DNA of 64,000 nt from Pseudomonas sp. PDM04. GTDB lineage: Bacteria; Pseudomonadota; Gammaproteobacteria; Pseudomonadales; Pseudomonadaceae. Below are positions 24,544-33,730 of the stretch, in pieces (the first letter of the stretch is position 1; each line of letters begins with the position of its first letter). A model generated the notes under the pieces. The model searched no databases. It saw only the letters and a list, made by a program, of their open reading frames with translations, and was not told where the DNA came from. Where the stretch lies: NCBI RefSeq assembly GCF_014851765.1, contig NZ_JACVAI010000002.1:186001-250000 (forward strand), read 5' to 3'. The position numbers were made by a program, and so were the translations under genes.

Positions 24544-25194
24544 TCAATGTTCGAACCGCTCTACCAGGGCCTCCGACATGCGAACCAGGTCGGCAAACGA
24601 CTTGGCATTCATTTTTTTCATGGCATGCCCGCGGTGAATCTTCACGGTGATCTCGCTCAGGTTCATCTGGCCGGCGATCTGCTTGTTCATCAGGCCTTTG
24701 ACGGCAAGGGCCATGACTTCTTTCTCACGTGCGGTCAACGTTTGATAACGGCTGTGCAGATCAGAGAACTGCTGTTCGACTTCCCGGCGCTTGACGTCCT
24801 TTTGCAAGGCCGTCGATACGGCGTCCAGAAGATCCTGTTCCCGAAACGGTTTTGCCAGGAAATCCACCGCCCCGGCTTTCATCGCCTTGACGGACATTTC
24901 GATATCGCCGTGGCCGGTGATGAAGACAATCGGAATGTTGGAACTGCTGGTCGTCAACTGGCGTTGGAACTCAAGGCCACTGGCACCTTGCAGCCGGACA
25001 TCGAGGACCAGGCAACTGGCACTGTCGCCCTGGGGTTGCTGAAGGAACTCTGCAGTCGATGCGAAGGTTTCAACATGAATGCCGGCTGAGCGCAAAAGGT
25101 TGCTCAATGCGTTGCGCATGGACGCATCGTCATCCACTACAAATACCGTAGGGCTATTGCTGCCCTGCTTGTTGGATGGTGGATTCCCGCTCAT
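24544..25194 (-). CDS. FixJ/StyR-type response regulator (receiver + LuxR helix-turn-helix)
   Basis: 216 residues. The receiver domain has the acidic pair VVDDDASMRNAL, phospho-acceptor aspartate in CLVLDVRLQG, and the lysine in FLAKPFREQD. The C-terminal LuxR-type domain reads LTAREKEVMALAVKGLMNKQ with recognition helix LSEITVKIHRGHAMKKM. It closely resembles the regulator at 43143-43793, and both helices are almost identical, so shared DNA sites are likely. No histidine kinase gene is directly paired with it; the very large hybrid kinase lies two genes upstream on the same strand. I use the ATG at MSGNPPSNK rather than far-upstream codons. Confidence 0.93.
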   Translation of the reverse strand: MSGNPPSNKQGSNSPTVFVVDDDASMRNALSNLLRSAGIHVETFASTAEFLQQPQGDSASCLVLDVRLQGASGLEFQRQLTTSSSNIPIVFITGHGDIEMSVKAMKAGAVDFLAKPFREQDLLDAVSTALQKDVKRREVEQQFSDLHSRYQTLTAREKEVMALAVKGLMNKQIAGQMNLSEITVKIHRGHAMKKMNAKSFADLVRMSEALVERFEH

Positions 25195-25279
25195 GCACAG
25201 CCCCCGAGTAAGAAAAAGTGTATCCCACCACTTTATCTCACATTGGCAAGCACACAAGCCTGGATGAACCCACTGACAT

Positions 25280-25876
25280 TCAGGCAATGAAATACAGTTG
25301 CAGGGCTGCAACAAGTGAGAGCAGATAACGTGGGCCACTCAGCAGCGCCCTGACCTGAGCACTGCAACTTTTGCCGTGGATGCACCAACTGCAGAAGTGT
25401 TCACAGTTGTTGGACAGCACACTGTATCGGCGCTCACCAAGCCTTGACCGCGCACGACTGACCACTTCGTCGGCGGGATACTCGCCGGGCTCCTGCACGA
25501 TCCAGACCGGCCGGCCACTGGCGAAATGCTCGAGATCGATCACCTCGACCGGGCCCGCCATGAACGAGCCGCTGAACCCGGAATAATGAATGACCTCGCC
25601 CCTGCCCAGATGAATGCCATGGTGCAGATAGAACCCCCGTGGGCTCACCAGGTGCGCACCTGTGGGCAGAAGGTCTGCCTGCCCTGCGATACCTGCCAGG
25701 TTCAGGGGTATGTTCAGGAACGCCGCTTCATCGGATGGCTTGCCAAACGCATGACGTGCAAGCCCCACAAGGTTCAAGCGATTGCAAACTTCGTTGGCTG
25801 CCAGCGTCATGCCAACCGCGACGGTCGACCGAAACGCTGCACACCCATGTGTCAAAGTCATAGCCAGAGTCTTCAC
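25280..25876 (-). CDS. LRAT-like (NlpC/P60 superfamily) protein
   Basis: 198 residues with a lecithin:retinol-acyltransferase-like fold: LLPTGAHLVSPRGFYLHHGI with the catalytic histidine, GRGEVIHYSGFSG, and the cysteine in VLSNNCEHFCSWCIHG (the NCEHF motif). The C-terminus is hydrophobic (YLLSLVAALQLYFIA), like the membrane tail of eukaryotic LRAT proteins. Such enzymes act as thiol acyltransferases or phospholipases; bacterial members are mostly uncharacterised. It lies between a response regulator and the hybrid kinase on the same strand, with gaps of about 85 and 110 bases. Confidence 0.85.
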   Translation of the reverse strand: MKTLAMTLTHGCAAFRSTVAVGMTLAANEVCNRLNLVGLARHAFGKPSDEAAFLNIPLNLAGIAGQADLLPTGAHLVSPRGFYLHHGIHLGRGEVIHYSGFSGSFMAGPVEVIDLEHFASGRPVWIVQEPGEYPADEVVSRARSRLGERRYSVLSNNCEHFCSWCIHGKSCSAQVRALLSGPRYLLSLVAALQLYFIA

Positions 25877-25988
25877 GATACGTTCTCCGCAAGCCTTGAA
25901 ACGACTATATCGCCCGGCTTGCGAAGCTTCATTTGTACCTGTGACTACTTCAAACGACCATTGATATGCCTCTGCTAAAACCTAAGTA

Positions 25989-28900
25989 TTAGGCCTCGGC
26001 CTGCTCCACAGGCAGGGTGAACTGGACAATCGCGCCGCGTGGACGATTGACGCTGGCCCACAAGCGGCCGCCATGGGCCTCGATGATCGAGCGGCAGATG
26101 GATAACCCCATGCCCATTCCCGTGGGCTTGGTGCTGTAGAACGACGCGAAGATCTGCTCGGTGTTTTCCGAGGAGAACCCTGGCCCCGAATCGCGGACAC
26201 TGACCAGCACACCACCGGTGTCATCCCGACGCGCGCTGATGTGCAACTGGCGCTCGCCTTCGCCCACGCCATTCATGGCTTCGAGCGCATTCATGATCAG
26301 GTTCAGCAGCACCTGTTGCAGTTCGACACGGTCGCCTTCGATCGCGGGCAGGCCATCTTCGATCTCGGTCTGGATCGACGCGCCATTCTTGGTGACCTGG
26401 CCACGGGTGAGTTCGATCATTTCGCCAATCGCCCCGTTGATGTCGACCGGGCCCTTTTGCGGTGGGGCTTTGCGGATATGCTGGCGAATTCGACCCAGCA
26501 CATCGGCGGCACGCTTGGCGTCCAGGATCAGGCTGCCCAACACGCTACGAACTTCATCGATTTGCGGCGGTTGCTGGCTCATCCAGCGCAATGCGGCGTC
26601 GGCATTGAGAATGGCCGCGGCGATCGGCTGATTGACCTCGTGGGCAATCGACGCCACCAGTTGCCCCATGGTCGCGACACGGTTGGCGTGGGCCAGCTCG
26701 GTTTGCACCTCGCGATAGCGCCGCTCGCTCTCGCGGATTTTTTCTTCCGCCTGCTTGCGCTCGGTCAGGTCCAGGACGAACGCCACCCCTTCCTTGCTGT
26801 CGGCTTCGAACATGGCGAGGCCGACGATCACCGGCACGCGCCCGCCGTCCTTGGTGAAATATTCCTTTTCGTAAGGTTGCGCATAGCCGGTGCGCATCGC
26901 CTGGGCCAGATGATGCTCGCTGATCTCGCGAAACGGCGGCGTGGTCAGGTCTCGCCAGCGCAGCTGGCCCGAGGCCAGGTCGTCACGTTCGTAGCGCACC
27001 ATGCGCAGGAAGGCATCGTTGGCCTCGATGATATCGCCGTTGGCGTTCCATACCAGAATGCCAATGATGTTGGCGTCCACCAGGCGACGGATCTTGCCTT
27101 CGCGTTCCGCGACTTCGCGGTACAACCGCGCATTCTCCAGGGAAATGGCCGCCTGGGAGGCCACCAGTTTCAACACGGCAATCCGCGCGGGGCTGAACAC
27201 GCGCGCGGCCAGGTTGTTTTCGAGGTAGAGCGCGCCGGTCAGCTTGGCCTGGTTCATCAAGGGCAGGCACAGGATGGAGCGAGCGTGGTGCTGACGAATG
27301 TAGGGATCGTCGGCGAACGACGGCTCGGTCATTGCGTCGTCGAGCGAAACGCTCTCCCCGGTACGCAAGACATGGTAAAGCAACGACTCCGGCAGCATGG
27401 CCGATGTCATGGGCTGGTCGCGCAATTGCATCGAGTCGCTGCCCGTGGTCACTTGCGCGGCGATGCGATGTTCGCCCGTGTCCGAGAGAATCAGCACGCC
27501 CCGCTCGGCGCCGGCCTGCTCGATGGCGGTGCGCATGATGACGTCGATGAGCTTGTCCAGGACGATCTCACTCGACACCGCCTGGGATACCTTGATCACG
27601 GTGGCCAGGTCGAGGTGTTCGACGGGTGTGTCCATGGTCGTGGTCGGCGCGAGCGCCTGCGTCTCAGTGCGCAGCGACGGATAGCGTGCCTCGAGCTGGC
27701 GCACCTTGCCGTCGGCGCCCCAACGCAGGTAACCATACCGGGCGTCCTGCATGTAGACGCTGGCGACCTTGCCAAGACCACGGGCCGCGTAGAAGCGCGA
27801 CGCCAGCTCGTTGGCCAGCGCCTCGAGGTGCACGAAACCACTTTTTTGCGCCGAGTGGATGGCCTGCTCGAACAGCAGTTCGGCCTCGATCATCCGGCCT
27901 TCGACCCGGGCAATTTCGGCTTCCACCAGTGCGGCGCGGCTGGCGAAGTTTTCCGGGCACTGCACGGCCCAGGCCTGCAACTGATTCAAAGCCGTTGCCA
28001 TGAAGGCCAGGTGCTGCGTCCGCTCGCCTATCTGCAGCAAATCACACCAGCGGGCGCGAGTCAGCGCATCGTAGAAGTAATATTCGGCTTCCTCGAAAAA
28101 AAGCGACAGCGTGCTCAGGAAACGCTTGACCTTGTCGGCGGCCTGCATCGCGGCCGCCAGATCGTCGGCCAGGTAACGCGCCTGGAGCTTGCGCACCCAA
28201 TATTTGCCTTCCGCCAGCGCCAGGTCGGGATTGCTGGCGAGGTGAGCTTCCATGCTGGCCTCGTCGAACTTGCCCCCATCCAGGCAGCCGAAGACAGGCG
28301 CAGCCCCTCGCAGCATCCTGATCAATGCCAACTGCGTGCGCATGAAACAGGTGCCCAGGCCGAAGCGGACCTTGCGTGCGTAGGCCAGGCCTCGCTCGGC
28401 TTCAATCTGTACCTCGGGCAAGGGTTCGCCGGCAAAGAAAAAGTCGGACACCAGGCTGTTGCCGGCGAAGGCGCCATACGCCAGGTCGCCGATCCGGTTC
28501 GCCGCCACGAATGAACGACGTATCAGCGGACGGCATTCGCTTACGGGTCTCATCCAGCGCATGGAAAAGATGGCGAAGCACAGATAGGTTCTGGCTTCGA
28601 AGCGTTTCAGGCCCCGTTGCTCGACGAGCATGCAGCCGAGCTGACCAAAGCGGAACCCGGCCTGGTAATCGCCAAAGCGCCGCCCGAAAACCCTGAATGC
28701 GTTGGCATAGTGCGAGCTCGATGCATCGCAATTACCCTTTTCCAGGCACAGGATGATGGCCTTGCAGATCGACAGGCACGCCAGGTTTGCATCCGTCTGC
28801 AACGCCGGCGGGAACAGCTTGCCCAAGGCGCTGGCGGTCATCAGCGACGCGGCGTCGTCCATCAAGGGCAAATCGATCAGGGATTCGATTTCCCGTTCGC

Positions 28901-31478
28901 CGAGCAACGACCAGACATGGTCATATTCGCGGCGTACTTCATCGTCGCTCGGACGGGCCGACCACTCGATGCCGACATGCCGCAGATATTCCAGGCAGAC
29001 CGTGACCGCGTCATCGCTGCGATCCATGAGCAGGTAGTCATCCATTTGCAGGCACACGACATTGCCCCGTTCAACCGTCGTGGTGGCACGGTTCGACAGT
29101 GCCGCCAGGCGCTTGTCCGCCACCGATAACTGTCCGGTCAGCAGTTCGCATTCGGCCCGGTTCAACTCCAGCGCGAAGCTCAGGTCATGCAGACGGTCCC
29201 AGCAATCGTCGTCCAGCAACTGCGCGCCCGTGGTCAGGTAATTGTGGGCCGATGCATAGGCCGTCGAGGCCTTGGCGCGCTGACCGGCCATCAGGTTGAA
29301 CGCGGCCAGCTGCTCGCGCTCCGCCGGGTCGGTCAGCAGCGCTGCCCCTCGATTGAGTTGACCGACAATCTCGAAGATCGCCTCTTCGCGCTCCTGTTCG
29401 GGGGTGTGCGCCGCCAGCAGTCGGCCGATGCGCAGATGCGCTTCGGCGCGCTCGGCCTTGGGTATCAACGAGTAGGCGGCCTCATGAATGCGGTCATGCA
29501 CAAACCCGTAGGCCCCTTCGAGCCGCTGCACCAGTTCCTGGCGGATGGCGTCCCAGAACACCGCACGGACCTGCGCCCTGGTAATGCCCAGCACGGTCGA
29601 AAGCGCCGCCGTCCCGGCCACGTTCCCCAGACAGGCCAGTTGTTGCAGCGCCTGCTGGGTTGGCGCCGGCAGGCGACTCAGCTTGCCGACCATCAGGTCG
29701 ACGATATTGTCGGTGTAGCCCTTGGCGTGGATACGGTCCGGGCTCCAGCGCCACTGCCTGGCCTGATGATCGAAGGTCAGCAGTTTTTCGTCGGCGAGGG
29801 TGTGCAGAAACTGGATCACGAAAAACGGATTGCCGGCGGTTTTTTCCAGCACCAGTTGTGCCAGAGGCTCGATGTGCGCCGGCTCGTCATGCAGTGCATC
29901 GGCAATCAATCGCTCGATGTGTACCTTTGCCAGCGGCGCCAGGGTGATTTCATCGATGCGCCCGCCCGCACTGCGGATGGCCTGGAGTTTGCCTGTGAGG
30001 GGATGCGCGTCATTCACCTCGTTGCTGCGGTAGGCCCCCACCAGTAACAAGTGCTGCACATCGGAACTGGTCAACAGGTCTTCCAGCAGGTCGAGCGTTG
30101 CCGCATCGATCCATTGCAGGTCATCCAGAAACAGCGCAAGGGGATGCTCCGCCTTCGCAAATACCCCGATAAAACGCCGGAACACCAGAAGGAAACGCCG
30201 TTGCGCCTGCTGCGGCTCCAAGGCTTGCACCGGTGGCGGCTCGCCAATGATCAGCTTCAGCTCGGGAATAAGATCCACCATCAGCCCTGCTTCGGCATCC
30301 AGGGCGTTTTTCAATGCATCACGCCATTGCGCCAGCTCGGTGTCGTTCTTGCCCAGCAGCGTGCGAACCAGGCTTTGAAACGCCTGGACCAGGGTCGCGT
30401 AGGGAATATCGCGGCGGTACTGGTCGAACTTGCCGGCGGCGAACAATCCTCGCGGTGGCACCAGCGCCTTGTGCAGCTCATTGACCACCGAGGATTTGCC
30501 AATGCCGGAATAGCCGGTGACCAGCATGAGCTCCGGCGTACCACTGGCGATGCTTCGGTCGAACGCGGCTATCAGCGCGATCACCTCCCTCTCGCGCCCG
30601 TAAAGCTTTTCGGGGATCATCAGCCGGTCAGATATTCCCTGCTCGCCCAGTGCGAAGGCATCGATGCGCCCATGGGACTCCCAATCCGCCAGGCATTGCC
30701 GCAGATCCAGTTCGACACTGGCGGCAGTCTGGTAGCGTTCTTCGGCGGTCTTGGCCAGCAGCTTCATGACGATCCGGGACAGCGCCTCGGGAACGGTATT
30801 GACCCGCTCGCTCGGTGACTGCGGCTTCTTCGCGATATGGCAGTGCACCCACTCGATCGGGTCGGACGCCATGAAGGGCAGCGATCCGGTGAGCATCTCA
30901 TAGAGCGTGACGCCGAAGGAATAGAGGTCGCTGCGCAGGTCGATCGAACGATTCATCCGCCCGGTCTGCTCCGGCGCCATATAGGCCAGTGTGCCGGCAA
31001 TGGTCTCCGGCGCCTGGCGCTCACGGGGCAGCCACGAGGACAGTCCGAACCCGGTCAGCCGGGCCTGGCCATCGGCGCAATTGACCAGGATATGCGAGGG
31101 CTTGATGTCCTTGTGCACCAGCCCGCGCTGGTGCAGCTTGCCCAGTGCCTGGGCGATGCTGATGGCCAGGTGCAGAAATGTCGCGGTGGCCATCGGAGCA
31201 TTCAACAACTGGAGCAGTGGTGTGCCACCCGTATCCTCCAGCAGCAGGTACATTTGCCCGTTTTCTCGCACCAGCTCCAGAGGACGTACAGCCCAGGCGC
31301 CATCGAGTTCATCCTTGAGGGCAAACTCGTGGGCGAAGCGGCCAAGGCAGGCCGGAAGCGGTTGTTCGGCAGTCGGTCGCGCAACGAGCACAGGACGGTC
31401 GCCTTGCGCACCCGAGACAGATTCCCGACAGAAAGTGCGTTCGCCATCGTTCCAGAGTATCTGCATGTGGTCATCCAT
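25989..31478 (-). CDS. Giant hybrid sensor: Ser/Thr kinase-like, AAA ATPase, GAF, PAS, histidine kinase
   Basis: 1829 residues, the trifunctional Ser/Thr-kinase/ATPase/histidine-kinase type. Residues 1-265 resemble an Hanks kinase (HKDIKPSHIL at 122-131, GTLAYMAPEQTGRM), but the Mg-binding DFG reads GFG at 143-145 and the expected VAIK lysine is an arginine (VLVAR at 30-34), so this part is probably a pseudokinase. Walker A GYSGIGKS lies at 322-329 and starts an AAA/STAND-like ATPase, followed by a long helical region, a GAF domain near 1310-1480, PAS near 1490-1600, and a histidine kinase (phospho-histidine in SIAHEVNQP, ATP-binding GLGMGLSICRSIIEAHGG). No receiver. Its HisKA/HATPase is most like the two smaller kinases in this island. 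Confidence 0.93.
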   Translation of the reverse strand: MDDHMQILWNDGERTFCRESVSGAQGDRPVLVARPTAEQPLPACLGRFAHEFALKDELDGAWAVRPLELVRENGQMYLLLEDTGGTPLLQLLNAPMATATFLHLAISIAQALGKLHQRGLVHKDIKPSHILVNCADGQARLTGFGLSSWLPRERQAPETIAGTLAYMAPEQTGRMNRSIDLRSDLYSFGVTLYEMLTGSLPFMASDPIEWVHCHIAKKPQSPSERVNTVPEALSRIVMKLLAKTAEERYQTAASVELDLRQCLADWESHGRIDAFALGEQGISDRLMIPEKLYGREREVIALIAAFDRSIASGTPELMLVTGYSGIGKSSVVNELHKALVPPRGLFAAGKFDQYRRDIPYATLVQAFQSLVRTLLGKNDTELAQWRDALKNALDAEAGLMVDLIPELKLIIGEPPPVQALEPQQAQRRFLLVFRRFIGVFAKAEHPLALFLDDLQWIDAATLDLLEDLLTSSDVQHLLLVGAYRSNEVNDAHPLTGKLQAIRSAGGRIDEITLAPLAKVHIERLIADALHDEPAHIEPLAQLVLEKTAGNPFFVIQFLHTLADEKLLTFDHQARQWRWSPDRIHAKGYTDNIVDLMVGKLSRLPAPTQQALQQLACLGNVAGTAALSTVLGITRAQVRAVFWDAIRQELVQRLEGAYGFVHDRIHEAAYSLIPKAERAEAHLRIGRLLAAHTPEQEREEAIFEIVGQLNRGAALLTDPAEREQLAAFNLMAGQRAKASTAYASAHNYLTTGAQLLDDDCWDRLHDLSFALELNRAECELLTGQLSVADKRLAALSNRATTTVERGNVVCLQMDDYLLMDRSDDAVTVCLEYLRHVGIEWSARPSDDEVRREYDHVWSLLGEREIESLIDLPLMDDAASLMTASALGKLFPPALQTDANLACLSICKAIILCLEKGNCDASSSHYANAFRVFGRRFGDYQAGFRFGQLGCMLVEQRGLKRFEARTYLCFAIFSMRWMRPVSECRPLIRRSFVAANRIGDLAYGAFAGNSLVSDFFFAGEPLPEVQIEAERGLAYARKVRFGLGTCFMRTQLALIRMLRGAAPVFGCLDGGKFDEASMEAHLASNPDLALAEGKYWVRKLQARYLADDLAAAMQAADKVKRFLSTLSLFFEEAEYYFYDALTRARWCDLLQIGERTQHLAFMATALNQLQAWAVQCPENFASRAALVEAEIARVEGRMIEAELLFEQAIHSAQKSGFVHLEALANELASRFYAARGLGKVASVYMQDARYGYLRWGADGKVRQLEARYPSLRTETQALAPTTTMDTPVEHLDLATVIKVSQAVSSEIVLDKLIDVIMRTAIEQAGAERGVLILSDTGEHRIAAQVTTGSDSMQLRDQPMTSAMLPESLLYHVLRTGESVSLDDAMTEPSFADDPYIRQHHARSILCLPLMNQAKLTGALYLENNLAARVFSPARIAVLKLVASQAAISLENARLYREVAEREGKIRRLVDANIIGILVWNANGDIIEANDAFLRMVRYERDDLASGQLRWRDLTTPPFREISEHHLAQAMRTGYAQPYEKEYFTKDGGRVPVIVGLAMFEADSKEGVAFVLDLTERKQAEEKIRESERRYREVQTELAHANRVATMGQLVASIAHEVNQPIAAAILNADAALRWMSQQPPQIDEVRSVLGSLILDAKRAADVLGRIRQHIRKAPPQKGPVDINGAIGEMIELTRGQVTKNGASIQTEIEDGLPAIEGDRVELQQVLLNLIMNALEAMNGVGEGERQLHISARRDDTGGVLVSVRDSGPGFSSENTEQIFASFYSTKPTGMGMGLSICRSIIEAHGGRLWASVNRPRGAIVQFTLPVEQAEA

Positions 31479-31684
31479 CGGAGCGGGAACAATAGACAGG
31501 TTGTTGAGTGCCGCACAGTGCCGTCATGCCTTGACGATGTCGGCAGAATCGTGGCCGGACGTGACGCCCATCTCCAGAGTAGCTGTGAAGTGAAAACAGT
31601 ACGCATCAACCCCGCATGCGATACAAAAAATAATCATTCCACAGCGGTTCCCGGAACAACAACGACGCTTTGGTCTTAGCCACT

Positions 31685-31697
31685 CATACGTAGGTAT
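31685..31697. promoter_or_regulatory. Island motif CATACNNAGGTAT, exact match
   Basis: CATACGTAGGTAT lies 65 bases before the receiver-only gene and about 200 bases before the divergent giant kinase. It matches the exact site upstream of the second membrane kinase, read on the other strand. Candidate site for the FixJ-like regulators. Confidence 0.5.
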
Positions 31698-31761
31698 ACT
31701 TCTACCCCCACTCACTTCGCGTATGTTGTACTAACGATAGAAAACTTCATGAGCACCCCTG

Positions 31762-32154
31762 ATGAACCAAGATGCGCAAACAGGCAATTTTATGATTGTT
31801 GCAATCGTCGATGATGACGATTCGGTTCGGGGTGCACTAGAAAACTTGCTACGTTCCAGCGGCTACAAGATCAAGACTTATTGCAGCGCATTGGCCTTTC
31901 TCGAGACCAATGACCCCGCCCATACCCACTGCCTTATTTCCGATATCCAGATGCCCGGAATGAGCGGCCTGGAGCTGCACCAGCAACTTATTGCCATGGG
32001 CTATCGCATTCCCACTATTTTCATCACCGCTTACCCTGAAGCCCTTCCCCCGGCGATCTCCGACTCACCGACGCTGATTGCCTATCTGCCCAAACCCTGT
32101 GAAACCAATAAACTTCTGAGCTATATAGAAACGGCTCTGCACACGCCGCACTAA
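31762..32154 (+). CDS. Single-domain response regulator (receiver only)
   Basis: 130 residues consisting of one CheY-like receiver: VAIVDDDDSVRGALENLLR, phosphorylated aspartate in CLISDIQMPGMSG, FITAYPEAL, and lysine in YLPKPCETN. There is no output domain, so it may compete for phosphoryl groups or relay them between kinases. A second possible start (MIVAIVDDDD) ten codons downstream has AGG seven bases before it. Divergent from the giant kinase, its probable partner. Confidence 0.9.
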   Translation: MNQDAQTGNFMIVAIVDDDDSVRGALENLLRSSGYKIKTYCSALAFLETNDPAHTHCLISDIQMPGMSGLELHQQLIAMGYRIPTIFITAYPEALPPAISDSPTLIAYLPKPCETNKLLSYIETALHTPH

Positions 32155-32186
32155 GCGTGTTTTTACTCGGCCCTGCGTGCCTGATT

Positions 32187-32220
32187 AAACTTTCGTATAC
32201 CCCCATGCCACTGACGTATG
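32187..32220 (-). promoter_or_regulatory. Island motif, tandem pair 21 bp apart (weak)
   Basis: On the minus strand CATACGTCAGTGG and TATACGAAAGTTT have the same 21-base offset as the pairs near 34.8 and 43.8 kb. Each half is a weak match (7 and 8 of 11 fixed positions). It lies about 210-240 bases upstream of the metallo-hydrolase gene. CCCCCA-N9-CGTATG, also present at 31705-31725, overlaps it. Confidence 0.35.
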
Positions 32221-32426
32221 GTTTTTCTGAACCGAGGTAGAACTGTGCTCGGGGTCATCCGCCAATAACATGAATTCACAGCAGACAATCTGCTGCTTTC
32301 ATAAAAAGCCTGAACTTGCGGACTGTGTTAATCGCGCCGTTGATCAAGCGAGCAACTAACAGCACAGCCGTCGGGTAGCGAAAAAATTTCAGCGGAAGTT
32401 TTGCCCCATACATTCGGAGACCGACC

Positions 32427-33374
32427 ATGACCTTGCACCTGGATACCCACCCCCACGTCAGTGAACCCACCAGCGCTTTCAACCCGGGCAAAGCCGGGTT
32501 CGAAGAACTGGTTCCGTCTCGCTATGCGCTGCGTGTCGGCGAGATTGACGTACTGGTGGTCAGCGATGGCGTGCTGCCTCTGCCGACCTCGACCATGTCG
32601 ACCAATGTCACCCCGCAAGAGCGCGCTGCATGGTTCAAGAGCATGTACCTGGGCCCCGATGCATTCGACTGGGCACTCAACGTGCTGGTCGTGCGCAGCG
32701 GTGATCAGACCATCCTGGTCGACGCCGGGCTGGGCGGCCAATTCCCCGGTTTTCCACGGGCCGGTCAGTTCCCCAAGCGTCTCGAGGCGGCGGGTATCGA
32801 ACTGTCGTCGGTGACTGACATCATCATCACTCACATGCACATGGACCATGTCGGCGGCCTGCTGGTCGACGATGTGAAGAAAAGCCTGCGTCCGGACGTG
32901 CGCATCCACGTGACCGCCACCGAAGTGGCGTTCTGGGAATCACCCGACTTCGAACACACCGACATGCCGTCGCCGGTTCCGGACGTCTTGCGCGCGACCG
33001 CCAATCAGTTCATCAACGATTACCGCGACAACGTGCGCACGTTCGACGATGAATGTGAAGTGGCGCCGGGTGTGGTCGCCAAACTCACCGGCGGCCATAC
33101 CCCTGGGCACTGCGTGGTGTATGTGAATTCCGCGGGCGAAAAACTGACTTTTGCCGGTGATGCCCTGTTCCCCGTCGCCTTTGAACACCCGGACTGGCAC
33201 AACGGCTTCGAACATGACCCCGAGGAATCGGTCCGTGTCCGCGTCCGCCTGATGCAGGAAGCGGCGGCGAGCGGCGAGCTGTTCGTGGCCACCCACCTGC
33301 CATTTCCTTCTGTCGGGCGAGTGGCCGTGGACGGTGACGCCTTCCGCTGGATTGCGGCGATCTGGGATTACTGA
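32427..33374 (+). CDS. Metallo-beta-lactamase-fold hydrolase
   Basis: 315 residues. The zinc motif is THMHMDHVGG, with further ligands in GGHTPGHCVVY and FAGDALFP and a final histidine in FVATHLPFPSVG. No signal peptide, so cytoplasmic or exported by another route. The size and the long N-terminal extension (FEELVPSRYALRVGEIDVLV) match the family of lactonase/hydrolase-like MBL proteins, and the substrate cannot be told. Single gene ended by a terminator; GGAGA lies five bases before the ATG. The island motif is upstream, so it is a possible output of the signalling genes. Confidence 0.9.
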   Translation: MTLHLDTHPHVSEPTSAFNPGKAGFEELVPSRYALRVGEIDVLVVSDGVLPLPTSTMSTNVTPQERAAWFKSMYLGPDAFDWALNVLVVRSGDQTILVDAGLGGQFPGFPRAGQFPKRLEAAGIELSSVTDIIITHMHMDHVGGLLVDDVKKSLRPDVRIHVTATEVAFWESPDFEHTDMPSPVPDVLRATANQFINDYRDNVRTFDDECEVAPGVVAKLTGGHTPGHCVVYVNSAGEKLTFAGDALFPVAFEHPDWHNGFEHDPEESVRVRVRLMQEAAASGELFVATHLPFPSVGRVAVDGDAFRWIAAIWDY

Positions 33375-33401
33375 TCCGTTCTGATCCGTTGCGAAAACAA
33401 C

Positions 33402-33434
33402 AACGCCCCCGGCCAGCAGGTCGGGGGCGTTTTC
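33402..33434 (+). terminator. Rho-independent terminator
   Basis: AACGCCCCCG and CGGGGGCGTT form a 10-bp stem with a 10-base loop followed by TTT. It ends the metallo-hydrolase gene. Confidence 0.9.
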
Positions 33435-33449
33435 GTTCGGCGACCCATC

Positions 33450-33542
33450 CCCGTGGGAGCGAGCCTGCTCGCGATGGCCGCGGGTCAGGCGACCGCCTGG
33501 GTGGCTGGAAGTCCGCTTTCGCGAGCAGGCTCGCTCCCACAG
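33450..33542. repeat. REP element pair (inverted)
   Basis: CCGTGGGAGCGAGCCTGCTC and its reverse complement (GAGCAGGCTCGCTCCCACAG) face each other across about 45 bases. Same family as the pairs near 8.0, 9.9 and 15.9 kb. Confidence 0.93.
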
Positions 33543-33632
33543 TTGATCGAGGTGAACCCTGGCATTGCGTCCACCGGAAATTCCCCCGTGGGAACGACGT
33601 GAACCCAAGCTCTGGCATTCACTGGAACCGGG

Positions 33633-33670
33633 GCAAAAAAAAGGCCCCACATCCGATCAGGTGTGGGGCC
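33633..33670 (-). terminator. Rho-independent terminator of the lipoprotein gene
   Basis: Read on the minus strand, GGCCCCACA and TGTGGGGCC form a 9-bp stem followed by a run of eight T. Serves the lipoprotein gene to its right. Confidence 0.92.
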
Positions 33671-33730
33671 AAGGAATTGGTTGGTTGCGGCCAACCAAAG
33701 GAGCTCAGGGAAAAACGTTTACAGATCGAG

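Noticed and set aside
26241..28514. 757-codon open frame on the plus strand inside the giant kinase gene
   Set aside because: It is antisense to clear kinase, GAF and PAS motifs; long antisense frames are common in GC-rich coding DNA.
32205..32225. CCCCCA-N9-CGTATG as an independent operator shared with 31705-31725
   Set aside because: Both arms fall inside or next to the tandem island motif, so it may be the same site read differently; not listed separately.
33371..33390. Direct repeat CTGATCCGTT at the end of the metallo-hydrolase gene
   Set aside because: A single 10-base duplication next to a terminator; could be a target-site duplication but no mobile element is present.
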